Shown: positions 36,639-46,534, counted from the stretch's first letter. The stretch: 64,000 nt of DNA from Pseudomonas anguilliseptica (GCF_900105355.1 NZ_FNSC01000001.1:2108001-2172000), one strand, 5' to 3'. A program made the numbers and translations. Notes: generated by a model not told the origin, from the letters alone.

Positions 36639-37552
36639 GGTTGAAACTCCTTGATGGTGTCGCTGCGTAGCAGGTAGCCGGTCGGGTCTTCCTCCAGGCG
36701 ACGGGCGAAGGAGCGCAGGGCGCTGAGGGTTTCGCGCAGTTCGATAATGGTCGGGCCCAGCTCGCCGATGCCTTGCATGCCGCCGTCGAGGGCGGCGCGG
36801 TTGTCGCTGAGCAGGCGCTCGACGCTGCTGCTGCTGCGTTCCAGCGAGGTCATCAGCCGGTTGGCGCTGTCCATCGCTTCGCGGCCCTGGCCACTGAGCA
36901 GCTGATTGGCGTTGCGCATCAGGTTGGCGGCCTCCTGGCTGGCGCTGCTCATCTGTTGCAGTGCCGTGCGCAGCTCGTCGCGCTGTTCGGCGACGCTGGC
37001 GCTAGTCTGTTCGATGTTTTCCAGGGTGCGCGAGATGCGTCCGATATTGTCGCGAGAGAACAGCTGGTTGGCGCGGTTGAGCAGGCGCGTGACGCTGAGT
37101 ACCAGGTCTTCGCCATTGGACATCAGCCTAGAGAGCGGTGAGCGGTCGGCGATGATTTCTGCGCGCTGATCGCTCTTGCTGATCAGCATGGGGCTTTCCG
37201 GCGAGCCACTGTGCAGCTGGATCAGCGCTGCGCCGGTGATCCCGGTGATCGACAGGCGGGCACGGGTGTCTTCCTTGATCGGCGTGTTCGCGTTGACGCG
37301 GATATGTGCGCGTACCTTGCGCGGGTCTTGCGGGTCGAGGCGCAGGCTGATTACGTCGCCGACCTTGATCCCGCTGTATTGCACGGCGCTACCCTGGGAT
37401 AGGCCGCTGACGGCCTCGGTGAAAATCACATCGTAATCGTTAAGCTCCTGGTCTGAACTGGCTTTGCTCAGCCACAGGGCAAAGCCCAGTGCGGCGGCGA
37501 CCATCAGTACGGTAAACAGGCCAATCAACACGTGGTGCGCGCGCGGTTCCAT
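36635..37552 (-). CDS. MCE-domain (MlaD-like) substrate-binding protein
   Basis: A 305-residue protein anchored by one N-terminal membrane helix (about 7-28), with an MCE domain at about 38-120 (VQYSGIKVGDVISLRL) and a long helical, coiled-coil-rich periplasmic tail (NRANQLFSRDNIGRISRTLE onward). In Mla/MCE systems it forms a ring that carries lipids across the periplasm. It follows the ATPase gene without a gap and overlaps the lipoprotein gene. Confidence 0.9.
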   Translation of the reverse strand: MEPRAHHVLIGLFTVLMVAAALGFALWLSKASSDQELNDYDVIFTEAVSGLSQGSAVQYSGIKVGDVISLRLDPQDPRKVRAHIRVNANTPIKEDTRARLSITGITGAALIQLHSGSPESPMLISKSDQRAEIIADRSPLSRLMSNGEDLVLSVTRLLNRANQLFSRDNIGRISRTLENIEQTSASVAEQRDELRTALQQMSSASQEAANLMRNANQLLSGQGREAMDSANRLMTSLERSSSSVERLLSDNRAALDGGMQGIGELGPTIIELRETLSALRSFARRLEEDPTGYLLRSDTIKEFQP

Positions 37553-38341
37553 TCAGTTGCTCCCTGGCGCGCCGCTGGCGGCCTGTTCGGCTGCGCGTCC
37601 GCGCGGGCCGTGAAAATACTCGTGAATCCAAGGGTTGTTGGTGGCGGCCACAACGTCCAGGCGGTCGGCCACCAGCACGCGTTTTTCCGCCAGCACGGCC
37701 ACCCGGTCGCAGATGGTGTAGAGCGTGTCCAGGTCATGGGTGACCAGAAATACGCTCAAGCCCAGGGCGTCGCGTAGGGTCAGAATCAGTTGGTCGAAGG
37801 CCGCCGCGCCAACCGGGTCGAGCCCGGCGGTGGGCTCGTCGAGAAACAGGATGTCTGGCTCTAGGGCCAAGGCCCGGGCCAGGGCGGCGCGTTTGATCAT
37901 GCCGCCGGACAGTTCCGTCGGGTATTTATCGCCGGCTTCGCGCGGCAGGCCGACCAGCGCCAGTTTGACTTGTGCCAGGCGCTCGGCGGCCGGGCGCTTG
38001 AGGCCGGCATGCTCAAGCAGCGGCAGAGCGATGTTTTCGGTCACCGTCAGCGAGGAAAACAGCGCGCCACGCTGATACAGCACACCGAACCGCCGCTCCA
38101 GTTGCGAGCGCTGTTCGGGCGGCAGGCTCAGCAGCTCCTTGCCGAACACCCGCACGGTGCCGGAGTTGGCGCGGCGCAGGCCGAGGATGCTGCGAAGCAG
38201 CACCGATTTGCCGGTGCCCGAGCCGCCGACCACGCCAAGCACTTCGCCGCGGTACAGATCCAGCGCCAGGTCCTGGTGCACGGTCTGCGTGCCGAAGCGG
38301 TTGACCAGGTTGCGTACTTCAATGATTGCTTCGCCCGTCAC
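37553..38341 (-). CDS. MlaF-like ABC transporter ATP-binding protein
   Basis: A 262-residue ATPase with Walker A GGSGTGKS, ABC signature LSGGMIKRAALARALA, Walker B DILFLDEPTAGLDPV and the H-loop VTHD. The GGM signature form is typical of the MlaF/Ttg2A class. It overlaps the permease gene by 4 bp and abuts the MCE gene, forming one transport unit. Confidence 0.94.
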   Translation of the reverse strand: MTGEAIIEVRNLVNRFGTQTVHQDLALDLYRGEVLGVVGGSGTGKSVLLRSILGLRRANSGTVRVFGKELLSLPPEQRSQLERRFGVLYQRGALFSSLTVTENIALPLLEHAGLKRPAAERLAQVKLALVGLPREAGDKYPTELSGGMIKRAALARALALEPDILFLDEPTAGLDPVGAAAFDQLILTLRDALGLSVFLVTHDLDTLYTICDRVAVLAEKRVLVADRLDVVAATNNPWIHEYFHGPRGRAAEQAASGAPGSN

Positions 38342-39483
38342 CAGCCCATCTCCATCAGGAACAGCGCTGCCAGGGCGTCGAGCACGATCACCACGAAAAT
38401 CGACTGGACCACGCTGGAGGTGGTGCGCTCGCCAACCGACTGCGCGCTGCCAGTAACCTTGAAGCCTTCCAGGCAGCCGATCACGGCAATCAGGAAGGCA
38501 AATATCGGCGCCTTGGCCATGCCCACGACAAAGTGCTTGAGGGCGATATTTTCCTGCAGCATGGCCAGGTACATGGTGGGTGAGATATCCAGACTCAGGG
38601 CGCAGACCACCGCGCCGCCTAGGATGCCGCTGAGCATGGCGATAAAGGTGAGGATCGGCAGGGCGATCAGCAGGGCGAACACCCGTGGCAGCACCAGCAG
38701 CTCCATGGGGCTTAGGCCCAGGGTGCGGATGGCGTCGATTTCCTCGTTGGCCTTCATCGAGCCGATCTGCGCGGTAAAGGCGCTGGCGGTGCGCCCGGCC
38801 ATCAGAATGGCGGTGAGCAGCACGCCGAACTCACGCAAGAAGGAGAACGCCACCAAGTCGACGGTATAGATGCTCGCGCCAAAGTCGGCCAGCACCGTGG
38901 CGCCGAGAAAGGCCACCACCGCGCCGACCAGAAAGGTCAGCAGGGCAACGATGGGCACGGCATTCAGACCGCTCTGCTGCAGGTGCGCGACCAGCGAGGT
39001 AATGCGCCAGCGGCCGGGGCGCAGGAGGATGGCGAACATCGTCGCCAGGGTCATGCCGATAAAACCGAGCAGCGCCACGGCCTGCTGCCAGAGTTCTTCT
39101 ATAGCCTGGCCGATCTGCCCGAAGAATTCGCGCCAGGCCGGGATGCGTTTGCTTGGCAGGGCATCACCAGCATCGGCAATCGCACTGCCTACCGCTTGCA
39201 GCAATGCACGGCGCTCGCTGGCCAGGCCGGGTGCATCCTTGGCCAGTTGCGCCAGGCGCTGGCTGCCGAGCAATTCCACCAACAGTGCGGCACCAGCGGT
39301 ATCCAGTGCGCCAAGGCCTTGCAGGTCGATACTGGCGGCGCTGCTCAAGGTACCGCGCAGCGCCAGTACTTCGGCTTCCAGGCTGGCGTAGTGAGGCAGC
39401 GTCCAGTCGCCGCCGATGCGCAAGCCAGAGGGCGCATCCGTGCGGCTGGATTCAAGCGGCGTAATAAAGGGGGCTGTGCTCAT
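38338..39483 (-). CDS. MlaE-like ABC permease with N-terminal STAS domain
   Basis: A 381-residue inner membrane protein. Residues 10-115 form a STAS-like domain (SIDLQGLGALDTAGAALLVE), equivalent to a fused MlaB. The rest is an MlaE permease with about five membrane segments and the motif GRTASAFTAQIGSMKANEEI near the coupling helix. ATG 39483 is preferred to a GTG at 39489. It is the first gene of a permease-ATPase-MCE-lipoprotein operon, similar in composition to PA3211-PA3214 as I recall it, expected to move phospholipids between the membranes. Confidence 0.92.
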   Translation of the reverse strand: MSTAPFITPLESSRTDAPSGLRIGGDWTLPHYASLEAEVLALRGTLSSAASIDLQGLGALDTAGAALLVELLGSQRLAQLAKDAPGLASERRALLQAVGSAIADAGDALPSKRIPAWREFFGQIGQAIEELWQQAVALLGFIGMTLATMFAILLRPGRWRITSLVAHLQQSGLNAVPIVALLTFLVGAVVAFLGATVLADFGASIYTVDLVAFSFLREFGVLLTAILMAGRTASAFTAQIGSMKANEEIDAIRTLGLSPMELLVLPRVFALLIALPILTFIAMLSGILGGAVVCALSLDISPTMYLAMLQENIALKHFVVGMAKAPIFAFLIAVIGCLEGFKVTGSAQSVGERTTSSVVQSIFVVIVLDALAALFLMEMGW

Positions 39484-39542
39484 GGCCACAGCTTAACCTT
39501 CTAGTCGAGGCTACGCCCAGTCTGCCTAGGGCTCATTGCGGC

Positions 39543-40469
39543 CTAACCGTCTGCGGTGATTTCAGCAATCAGCTCACGCAGCGCTGCTTCGGCATCCTCG
39601 TTGGCCACCTGGCAGGTGCCGGCGTTGGCGTGGCCGCCGCCGTTGTAGCTCAGGCACAGTTCGCCGACATTGGTGTTGGAGCTGCGGTCGAGGATCGATT
39701 TGCCGATGGCGAACACGGTGTTCTGCTGTTTAACGCCCCACATCACGTGGATCGAGATATTGCACTGCGGATACAGCGCATAGATGACGAAGCGGTTGAC
39801 CGCATAGATCGTCTCCTCGTTGCGCAGATCGAGCACCACCAGGTTGTGATAGACCGTGGCGCAGCGCTGGATCTGCGCCTTGGCTTCGCGCTGGTGCTCC
39901 AGGTACAGCGCCACACGCTCATCGACATCCGGCAGTTCGAGAATATCCGCGATGCCGTGGGTCTGGCAGAAGTCGATCAACTGCATCATCAGTTGGTAGT
40001 TGGAAATGCGGAAGTCGCGAAAGCGCCCGAGGCCGGTGCGTGCATCCATGATAAAGCTCAGCAGTTCCCAGCCCTGCGGGTCGAGGATGTCGTCGCGGCT
40101 GAATTGCGCGGCATCGGCCTTGTCCACGGCCTCCATCATTTCGTCCCAGTCCCGTGGGAAGGCCTCGTGGCCGCCGTAATGCTTCCACACGACCCGCGCT
40201 GCCGAAGGGGCATCGGCATCAATCAGGTGATTACTCGCCGGCTGGTTGCGGATGGTTTCGCTGAGGTGGTGGTCGAAGGCCAGGTGGCAGCCAGGCACAT
40301 AGGGCAGGTTGGTGGTGATGTCATTGCTGGTGATCGCCACTTTGCCGTCCTGCATGTCCTTGGGGTGGACGAAGAGGATGTCGTCGATCAGGTTGAGGTG
40401 TTTGAGCAGGGCGGCGCACACCAGGCCGTCAAAATCACTGCGGGTGACCAAGCGGTAAAGACTGGACAT
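39543..40469 (-). CDS. DHH family phosphoesterase
   Basis: A 308-residue protein with the DHH metal motifs SDFDGLVCAALL, GCHLAFDHHLSE and a C-terminal DHHA1 motif SYNGGGHANAGTCQV. Such proteins hydrolyse oligonucleotides, cyclic-dinucleotide breakdown products or polyphosphate; substrate is not resolved here. The start at 40469 is set by GGAG 8 bases upstream; a longer open frame lacks similarity. Confidence 0.9.
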   Translation of the reverse strand: MSSLYRLVTRSDFDGLVCAALLKHLNLIDDILFVHPKDMQDGKVAITSNDITTNLPYVPGCHLAFDHHLSETIRNQPASNHLIDADAPSAARVVWKHYGGHEAFPRDWDEMMEAVDKADAAQFSRDDILDPQGWELLSFIMDARTGLGRFRDFRISNYQLMMQLIDFCQTHGIADILELPDVDERVALYLEHQREAKAQIQRCATVYHNLVVLDLRNEETIYAVNRFVIYALYPQCNISIHVMWGVKQQNTVFAIGKSILDRSSNTNVGELCLSYNGGGHANAGTCQVANEDAEAALRELIAEITADG

Positions 40470-40660
40470 AAAGCATCTCCGGATCGGGCAAGCGGCGGGA
40501 ATAAACCAACAGGCCCCCTTCAAAGTAGCACGCAGTTTGCCCATCAGCCTGGGTGAAGGAGCTGCGTTTCCAGACAGTTGCAGGTCGACCTCAGGACAGT
40601 CCCGGCAAGGTGGCGGTTCTAGGCTGGCGCTTGTTGTTCTACCGACCTCAGGAGCCACCC

Positions 40661-41002
40661 ATGTCACCGATTACCGTACTGCGTGATACCCAGCCGACTC
40701 CGCTGCTGGATGCCTGCAAGTGGACGCGCATCGCCGGCGAGCCGCACACCGTCAACCTCAACGCCTACACCTCTGAGGACGGCAGCAAGATCATGGGCAC
40801 TTGGATCTGCACACCCGGCACATGGCAGGTGGCCTATGAGAAATGGGAGTACTGCCACTTCCAGGAGGGGTATTGCATCATCACCCCGGAAGGTCAGGCG
40901 CCGATTCATCTGCGGGCTGGCGATATCTTTATCGTCGAACCCGGGATGAAGGGCACCTGGGAGGTGGTCGAGACGGTGCGCAAGTACTTTGTATTTGCCT
41001 AA
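40661..41002 (+). CDS. Cupin domain protein
   Basis: A 113-residue single-domain cupin (DUF861/EutQ-like). Cupin motif 1 is degenerate (KWEYCHFQEGYCIITPEG) and motif 2 is HLRAGDIFIVEPG. AGGAG lies 8 bases before the ATG. The metal ligands are not fully conserved, so enzymatic function is uncertain. It is divergent from the DHH gene. Confidence 0.87.
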   Translation: MSPITVLRDTQPTPLLDACKWTRIAGEPHTVNLNAYTSEDGSKIMGTWICTPGTWQVAYEKWEYCHFQEGYCIITPEGQAPIHLRAGDIFIVEPGMKGTWEVVETVRKYFVFA

Positions 41003-41013
41003 GCCGTCAGACC

Positions 41014-41428
41014 TTAGGGCTTGAAGTTACGTGCATCCTTGGCCCACACATCCAGCGCCGGCTTGATGTCCTTGAGGGTCAGTTGGGTGCTGTCATTTTC
41101 CAGTTGCAGGCCATGGCCCTTGCGCACAACTCGTGCCATAGGCTGGCTGTTACGGCCGTCGATGGCTTCCAGCTCGACATAAATATTGGTGTTAAGGTCG
41201 CGGGTGCCGGCAGCGGTGCTGACGGCCGCGGCAACCAGGGCAATCGGGATCACTTCGTAGACCTTGAGGCCTTCTGCCGACAGGTTTACTGCGCTGATTG
41301 CGCTGCGTAATACCAGGGTGTCCTGATCGGCTTGTTGGACGACGCGATATTGCCCGGCCAGTTCGAGTTGCATGGCCTGTTGCAGGTAACTGGCAATTTC
41401 ATCCAGAGTTTTTTGGCTGACTTGTTCG
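41014..41428 (-). pseudogene. DUF3313 lipoprotein, 3' fragment
   Basis: The C-terminal two thirds of a DUF3313 lipoprotein (LELAGQYRVVQQADQDTLVL, IPIALVAAAVSTAAGTRDLN, VWAKDARNFKP), separated from its N-terminus by the IS5 element. Removing the IS and one CTAG rejoins it in frame as PAPTP-SEQVSQKTLDE, giving a 217-residue protein. Alone it lacks a start and signal peptide. Confidence 0.88.
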
Positions 41429-41432
41429 CTAG

Positions 41433-42623
41433 GGATGGTCTGAAGTAGCCATGTATTTCTGGCTGACTTCAGCCCCGCCGATTTTGAAAGCGGCAAATCG
41501 ATCAAAAACGATCAGATTACCCATTCATTTCTGTGTTTTTAGCCGCCGCGAGTAGCTCGCGGCAGCCATTTCCCGCATTACAGGCGCACCTCTCCTGCAT
41601 TGGTCAGTAAATGTCGGCGTGCCATCCACAGGTTCGACAGCGCGAACAGCGTCACCAGTTGCGCCGTGTTCTTGGCCAAGCCACGGAAGCGTGTCTTTAC
41701 ATAACTGAACTGACGCTTGATCACCCGGAACGGGTGCTCAACCTTGGCGCGCACCTGGGCCTTGGCCTTCTCGATCTTGCGTTTGGCTTTGTACAGCGGG
41801 CTGCTCTTACCCAGCTTCTTATAGGTGCTGCGGCGGGCAGCAACCTGCCAGATCACCTCGCGCCCATCATGTTCGGGGCGCTTTTCGACGCCGGTATAAC
41901 CCGCATCGGCGCACACCACGTTTTCCTCGCCGTGCAGCAACTTGTCGACCTGAGTGACATCCGCCACGTTGGCCGCCGTGCCTACCACGCTGTGTACCAG
42001 CCCCGACTCGTCATCCACGCCAATGTGCGCCTTCATGCCGAAGTAGTATTGGTTGCCCTTCTTGGCCTGGTGCATCTCTGGGTCGCGTTTGCCGTCCTTG
42101 TTCTTGGTCGAACTCGGCGCATTGATCAGCGTGGCATCGACGATGGTGCCTTGGCGCAACGACAGGCCACGGTCGCCAAGATAGCCATTGATGACGGCCA
42201 GGATGCCGGCAGCCAACTCATGTTTCTCCAGCAGACGACGGAAGTTGAGGATGGTGGTTTCGTCGGGGATACGTTCCAGACTCAGCCCGGCGAACTGCCG
42301 CAGGATAGTGGTCTCGTACAGCGCTTCTTCCATCGCCGGGTCGCTGTAGCCGAACCAGTTCTGCATCAGGTGCACACGTAGCATCGCCATCAGCGGATAG
42401 GCCGGCCGACCGCCTTCACCCTTGGGGTAATACGGTTCGATCAGTGCGATCAAACCCTTCCACGGCACCACCCGATCCATCTCGATCAGGAACAACTCTT
42501 TGCGGGTCTGCTTGCGTTTGCCGGCGTACTCGGCATCGGCGAAGGTCATTTGCTTCATCGGAAAACTCGGCGGGTGGCGTCCGGGCATTTTGCCAAAATC
42601 AGGAAGTCTTATTCAGAGTTTCC
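41433..42623 (-). mobile_element. IS5-family insertion sequence, copy 2 (1191 bp)
   Basis: Same ends as copy 1 with small differences (GGAAACTCTGAATAAG). The 4-bp duplication CTAG flanks it at 41429-41432 and 42624-42627. It lies in the minus orientation inside the DUF3313 gene, in the same direction as its host. Confidence 0.93.
41578..42558 (-). CDS. IS5-family transposase (copy 2)
   Basis: A 326-residue intact DDE transposase (TIVDATLINAPSS, VVCADAGYTGVEKRPEH, VEHPFRVIKRQFSYVKTR). The start at 42558 matches copy 1. Differences from copy 1 are scattered (for example PWKGLIALIEPYYP against PWEGLVTLIDPHYP), as expected for two independent arrivals of one IS group. Confidence 0.95.
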   Translation of the reverse strand: MKQMTFADAEYAGKRKQTRKELFLIEMDRVVPWKGLIALIEPYYPKGEGGRPAYPLMAMLRVHLMQNWFGYSDPAMEEALYETTILRQFAGLSLERIPDETTILNFRRLLEKHELAAGILAVINGYLGDRGLSLRQGTIVDATLINAPSSTKNKDGKRDPEMHQAKKGNQYYFGMKAHIGVDDESGLVHSVVGTAANVADVTQVDKLLHGEENVVCADAGYTGVEKRPEHDGREVIWQVAARRSTYKKLGKSSPLYKAKRKIEKAKAQVRAKVEHPFRVIKRQFSYVKTRFRGLAKNTAQLVTLFALSNLWMARRHLLTNAGEVRL

Positions 42624-42862
42624 CTAGGGGTTGGAGCGGGATAGAACACCGGCTTCTCCACTAGCACCGAACGGTAGTTCTGCGCTTTGAAGTCTGGCGA
42701 TACCCAGCGCATCACCGGCGCCCCGCTGGCCGACTGCGCCGGCTGCAACTGCGAGTAATCACTGAGAAAGCCGGAGTATTGCGACGGTTGGGTGGTTTTG
42801 CTGGCGCAACCGGCCAGCAGCACGGTTACGGACAGGCCAAGGGCTAGGGCTTTGAGTTGCAT
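42624..42862 (-). pseudogene. DUF3313 lipoprotein, 5' fragment
   Basis: The N-terminal part with lipoprotein signal MQLKALALGLSVTVLLAGCA (lipobox LAGC) and the DUF3313 start YSGFLSDYSQLQ. It is cut after PAPTP by IS5 copy 2. The ATG at 42862 has a GAGAG ribosome binding site. A truncated lipoprotein of about 80 residues plus IS-encoded residues could still be exported. Confidence 0.88.
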
Positions 42863-42993
42863 AGCAGAACTCTCTGTTGGGGAAATTGGCATAACTGTAG
42901 ACCAAGCTAGCATAACCGTTGGTCAACTTGTCAGCGGCCACAGTGCAGTCTGCAAACTGTGTATTAGCGCCCTCTAGGGGCAACTGCAAAGCC

Positions 42994-43932
42994 TTAATAG
43001 CGGCTAAATACCAGGGCCTTCAGCGCGCTGTCAGGCTGGCTGTCGGGGAATTCCGGCGGGTTCTGCAGGCGCTCGCTAAAGCGCAGGCTCGGCGCTTCGC
43101 TGGCCATGGCCTGGATCAGGTAATCCGGGCCGATTTCCGGCTCGTTACTGCAGGCCAGCACCACTCCGTTCGTACTCAGCAGCTCGGGTAGGCGGCGCAG
43201 CACCTTGGGGTAGTCCTTGCTCAACACAAAGCTGCCGCGCTGGAACGACGGCGGGTCGATGATGATCAGGTCATAGGGGCCGTGCTTGCCTACCTTGCCC
43301 CAGGACTTGAACAGGTCGTGGCCGAGAAACACCACCTGGCTGAGATCGTGCTGGTTCAGCCGATGATTATCGCGCCCCCGGCTAAGCGCGGCCCTGGCCA
43401 TATCCAAATTGACCACCTGGCGCGCGCCCCCGGCCAGTGCGGCCACGGAAAATCCGCAGGTGTAGGCGAACAGGTTGAGCACGCGTTTGCCCGCCGCCTG
43501 GGCTTGTACCCATTGACGGCCATAACGCATATCGAGAAACAGCCCACTGTTCTGCTTTTTTCCCAGGTCGAGGCGGTAGTGCAGGCCGTGCTCGCAGATA
43601 TCCCAGTGCTCAACCGCTTCGCCGATCAGCCACCGCGTCGGGCTCTCCGGCAGGTAGCGCTGCTGCAGCAACAGGCTGTGTGCACCGCTGTGCTGCCAGA
43701 CGGCGGATTGCCCGAGGTCGAGCAGCATCTGCTGTAATGCAGCCAGTTCGGCATCGCTTACCGGCTTGAACAACGCCACTAGCAGCAAGCCTTGCAGCCA
43801 GTCCACTGTGATCTGCTCCAGCCCATGCCAGCAGCGGCCACGGCCGTGAAACAGGCGACGGGTTTCACTGGGCGGTGCAGTCAGGGCGTCAAACAGCTGT
43901 TGCTGGAGGGTGAGAAGGGCGTCTGGGGTCAT
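42994..43932 (-). CDS. Class I SAM-dependent methyltransferase (RlmI-like)
   Basis: A 312-residue methyltransferase. The SAM-binding loop is VLNLFAYTCGFSVAALAGGA with the acidic VNLDMARAAL strand, and the catalytic-type motif is IIIDPPSFQRGSF. The architecture resembles RlmI/RlmK-like rRNA cytosine or guanine methyltransferases without the N-terminal PUA domain. The substrate is inferred, most likely RNA. Confidence 0.86.
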   Translation of the reverse strand: MTPDALLTLQQQLFDALTAPPSETRRLFHGRGRCWHGLEQITVDWLQGLLLVALFKPVSDAELAALQQMLLDLGQSAVWQHSGAHSLLLQQRYLPESPTRWLIGEAVEHWDICEHGLHYRLDLGKKQNSGLFLDMRYGRQWVQAQAAGKRVLNLFAYTCGFSVAALAGGARQVVNLDMARAALSRGRDNHRLNQHDLSQVVFLGHDLFKSWGKVGKHGPYDLIIIDPPSFQRGSFVLSKDYPKVLRRLPELLSTNGVVLACSNEPEIGPDYLIQAMASEAPSLRFSERLQNPPEFPDSQPDSALKALVFSRY

Positions 43933-44084
43933 GGGCTGTGGTCAGTTTGGCGAGGCGGCGATTTTAACAGGCGACCGCCTAGAATCGTCTTTGTCGATCA
44001 TTGTTATCGGTAAAGGCGTTTGGCGTTACGCCTGGCAAGTGCCTAGCATTGCCCTCTTTCACACCCTGCATATAAGGAATGCCC

Positions 44085-44687
44085 ATGCACATCGACGAAG
44101 CCATCCGCAGCCGCCGCGCCGTCAAAGGTTATGACCCGACCTTTACCCTGAGTGATACCGAGAAGGATGAACTGCTGCAACTGGCGCTGCTCGCTCCGTC
44201 TGCGTTCAACCTGCAGCACGTGCGTTTGGTTGAAGTCAGCGATCCGGCACTGCGCCAGCAGCTGCGTGAAGTCGCCTGGGGCCAGGCGCAGGTGACCGAC
44301 GCCTCAATGCTGGTGGTGGTGTGCGCCAAACTCGACAGCTGGCAGGAGGATGTCGGCCGCGTCTGGGACGGCGCTCCCGCGGAAGTACAGGCCTATATGG
44401 CAGGCGCCATCGACACCTATTACCGCGACAAACCGCAGGTGCAGCGCGATGAAACCATGCGCAGCTGCGGCCTGATGGCACAGACCCTGATGCTCGCCGC
44501 ACGCGGCAAGGGCCTGGATTCCTGTCCGATGGACGGCTTTGATTTCGATGCGGTGGGCAAGTTGATCAACCTGCCTGAAAACCATGTCATCGCCCTGATG
44601 GTCGCGGTTGGCAAGAAGACCATTGGGCCCAAACCGCGCATCGGCAAACTGCCGTACAGCGAGGTGGTGTTGCGCAATCGCTTCTGA
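44085..44687 (+). CDS. Nitroreductase family protein
   Basis: A 200-residue flavoprotein of the NAD(P)H:FMN nitroreductase fold. RSRRAVKGYDP and LAPSAFNLQHVRLVEVSDP bind FMN, and GKKTIGPKPR forms the C-terminal loop. Two ATGs lie close together; AAGGA at 44074-44078 is one base from the ATG at 44079 but 6-7 bases from 44085, so 44085 is the real start. Confidence 0.9.
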   Translation: MHIDEAIRSRRAVKGYDPTFTLSDTEKDELLQLALLAPSAFNLQHVRLVEVSDPALRQQLREVAWGQAQVTDASMLVVVCAKLDSWQEDVGRVWDGAPAEVQAYMAGAIDTYYRDKPQVQRDETMRSCGLMAQTLMLAARGKGLDSCPMDGFDFDAVGKLINLPENHVIALMVAVGKKTIGPKPRIGKLPYSEVVLRNRF

Positions 44688-44734
44688 TCGCTGGGCAGAT
44701 TGTTGAGCGTTCTGGTCATTGTTCAGCCATAACT

Positions 44735-44757
44735 GTGGTCAGCCTGCGGCTGATCAC
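44735..44757. terminator. Hairpin downstream of the nitroreductase gene
   Basis: Arms of 10 bp (44735-44744 with 44748-44757, one G-T pair) and a 3-nt loop lie 50 bases after the stop. There is no T run, so termination is uncertain. Confidence 0.3.
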
Positions 44758-44862
44758 ACCACTAAAGGTTGGATGACAAACGCGTATTAGGGGGTGAATC
44801 TGGCGGGCATACGGGGGCTACACATGGCCCCGCAGCCATAACAAGAAGCCTGAGGAGCCCCC

Positions 44863-46353
44863 ATGTCTACCGAGCATCTGGACGTCTTGACCATTGGTGC
44901 CGGCCTGTCCGGCATCGGTGCGGCCTATCACCTGATGAAACACTGCCCCGGCAAGCGCTTCGCCATCCTCGAAGGTCGGGAAGCCCTGGGCGGTACCTGG
45001 GATCTGTTCCGTTACCCGGGCATCCGTTCCGACTCGGATATGTTCACCCTCGGCTACAACTTCAAACCCTGGACCAATCCGCTGGCTATTGCCGACGGCC
45101 CGTCGATCCGCAGCTACATCGAGGAAACGGCCCAGGAAAACGGTATTCAGGAGAAGATCCGCTTCCGCCACAAGGTGCTCAAGGCCGACTGGTGCAGCGA
45201 GCGCGCCACCTGGACCCTGCAGGTGCGGCGCGGCGATGAATCGGAGCCGATCAGACTGAGCTGTCAGCACCTGCTGCTGTGCACCGGCTATTACCGTTAT
45301 GAAGCGGGCTACACCCCTGAATTCAAAGGCCGCGAACAGTTCCAGGGCGAATTTATCCACCCGCAGCTGTGGCCGGAAAACTTTGATTACAGCGGCAAGA
45401 ACGTGGTGGTGATCGGCAGCGGCGCGACGGCAGTGACCCTGGTGCCGGCGATGACCGACAAGGCCAGGCACGTGACCATGCTGCAACGCTCGCCGACCTA
45501 TGTGGTGAGCCTGCCGCAGGGTGATCCGATCTCTGACGTGCTACGCAAGTTTCTGCCGGAAACCTGGGTCTATCGCCTGGCGCGCACCCGCCAGGTGGCG
45601 ATACAGCTGGGCTTTTACAAGCTCGCCAAGGCATTCCCCAACCTGGTGCGCAAGGCGTTGCTGGGTCTTGCCCGGCATCAGCTGGGCAAGGACTTCGATA
45701 TGCGCCACTTCAGCCCGCACTACAAACCCTGGGATGAACGGGTGTGTGCGGTGCCCAATGGCGATCTGTTCAAGGTGCTGCGCAACGGCAAAGCGTCGGT
45801 GGTGACTGAACATATTGATGGCTTTACCGCCAAGGGCATTCGCCTGAAGTCCGGTGAGGAGCTGCCGGCGGATGTGATCATAAGCGCCACGGGTCTGGAG
45901 TTGCAGCTGTTTGGCGGCATGCAGGTGGCGGTCGATGGCGTGCCCTTCGATGCGGCCAAGAGCATGGGCTATCGCGGCATCATGCTGCGCGATCTGCCCA
46001 ATACCGCCGTGGTGCTGGGCTACACCAACGCCAGCTGGACGCTCAAAGCGGACCTTTCCAGCGAATACTTCTGCCGCCTGATCAACCATATGGATGCCAA
46101 CGGCATGCGCCAGTGCACCCCGCGCGACACGGCGCGGCAGGTCAAGAATGCGCCGTTCCTTGATCTCGCCTCCGGCTATATCAAACGCGTTGCTGACAAG
46201 ATCCCCAGCCAGGGGGATCGTGCGCCGTGGAAGCTCTACCAGAACTACCTACTGGACCTGGCGCTGCTGCGTTACGGCGAGGTTGAGGACGGATACCTGG
46301 AGTTCAGCTCACCACATGTCGGCGAATCTGCCAGCACAGCCACAGCGGTCTAA
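44863..46353 (+). CDS. Flavin-containing monooxygenase, Baeyer-Villiger type
   Basis: A 496-residue FAD- and NADPH-dependent monooxygenase. It has the N-terminal FAD motif TIGAGLSGIGAAYHL, the Baeyer-Villiger fingerprint FQGEFIHPQLWP (FxGxxxHxxxWP) near residue 165, and the NADPH motif VVIGSGATAVTLVP. The RYPGIRSDSDMFTLGY loop is typical of FMO-type enzymes acting on ketones or sulfides. Substrate unknown. It is a single gene with its own promoter region. Confidence 0.9.
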   Translation: MSTEHLDVLTIGAGLSGIGAAYHLMKHCPGKRFAILEGREALGGTWDLFRYPGIRSDSDMFTLGYNFKPWTNPLAIADGPSIRSYIEETAQENGIQEKIRFRHKVLKADWCSERATWTLQVRRGDESEPIRLSCQHLLLCTGYYRYEAGYTPEFKGREQFQGEFIHPQLWPENFDYSGKNVVVIGSGATAVTLVPAMTDKARHVTMLQRSPTYVVSLPQGDPISDVLRKFLPETWVYRLARTRQVAIQLGFYKLAKAFPNLVRKALLGLARHQLGKDFDMRHFSPHYKPWDERVCAVPNGDLFKVLRNGKASVVTEHIDGFTAKGIRLKSGEELPADVIISATGLELQLFGGMQVAVDGVPFDAAKSMGYRGIMLRDLPNTAVVLGYTNASWTLKADLSSEYFCRLINHMDANGMRQCTPRDTARQVKNAPFLDLASGYIKRVADKIPSQGDRAPWKLYQNYLLDLALLRYGEVEDGYLEFSSPHVGESASTATAV

Positions 46354-46534
46354 ACTGCAACACAATGTAAGCCAAACGCTATAGCTGCTTGGCGCGTTAT
46401 GCCTACAGAGATGTGGCCATTTGTCGCTTTAGAAACAGGCACAGGGCCACTATGCTTTTGTGACAGATTTCACGGATGAACGGGCCGGTATACCTGGCTG
46501 CTGTCGCAAAGGAGTCCTCTAGAGGGTGAAAAGA

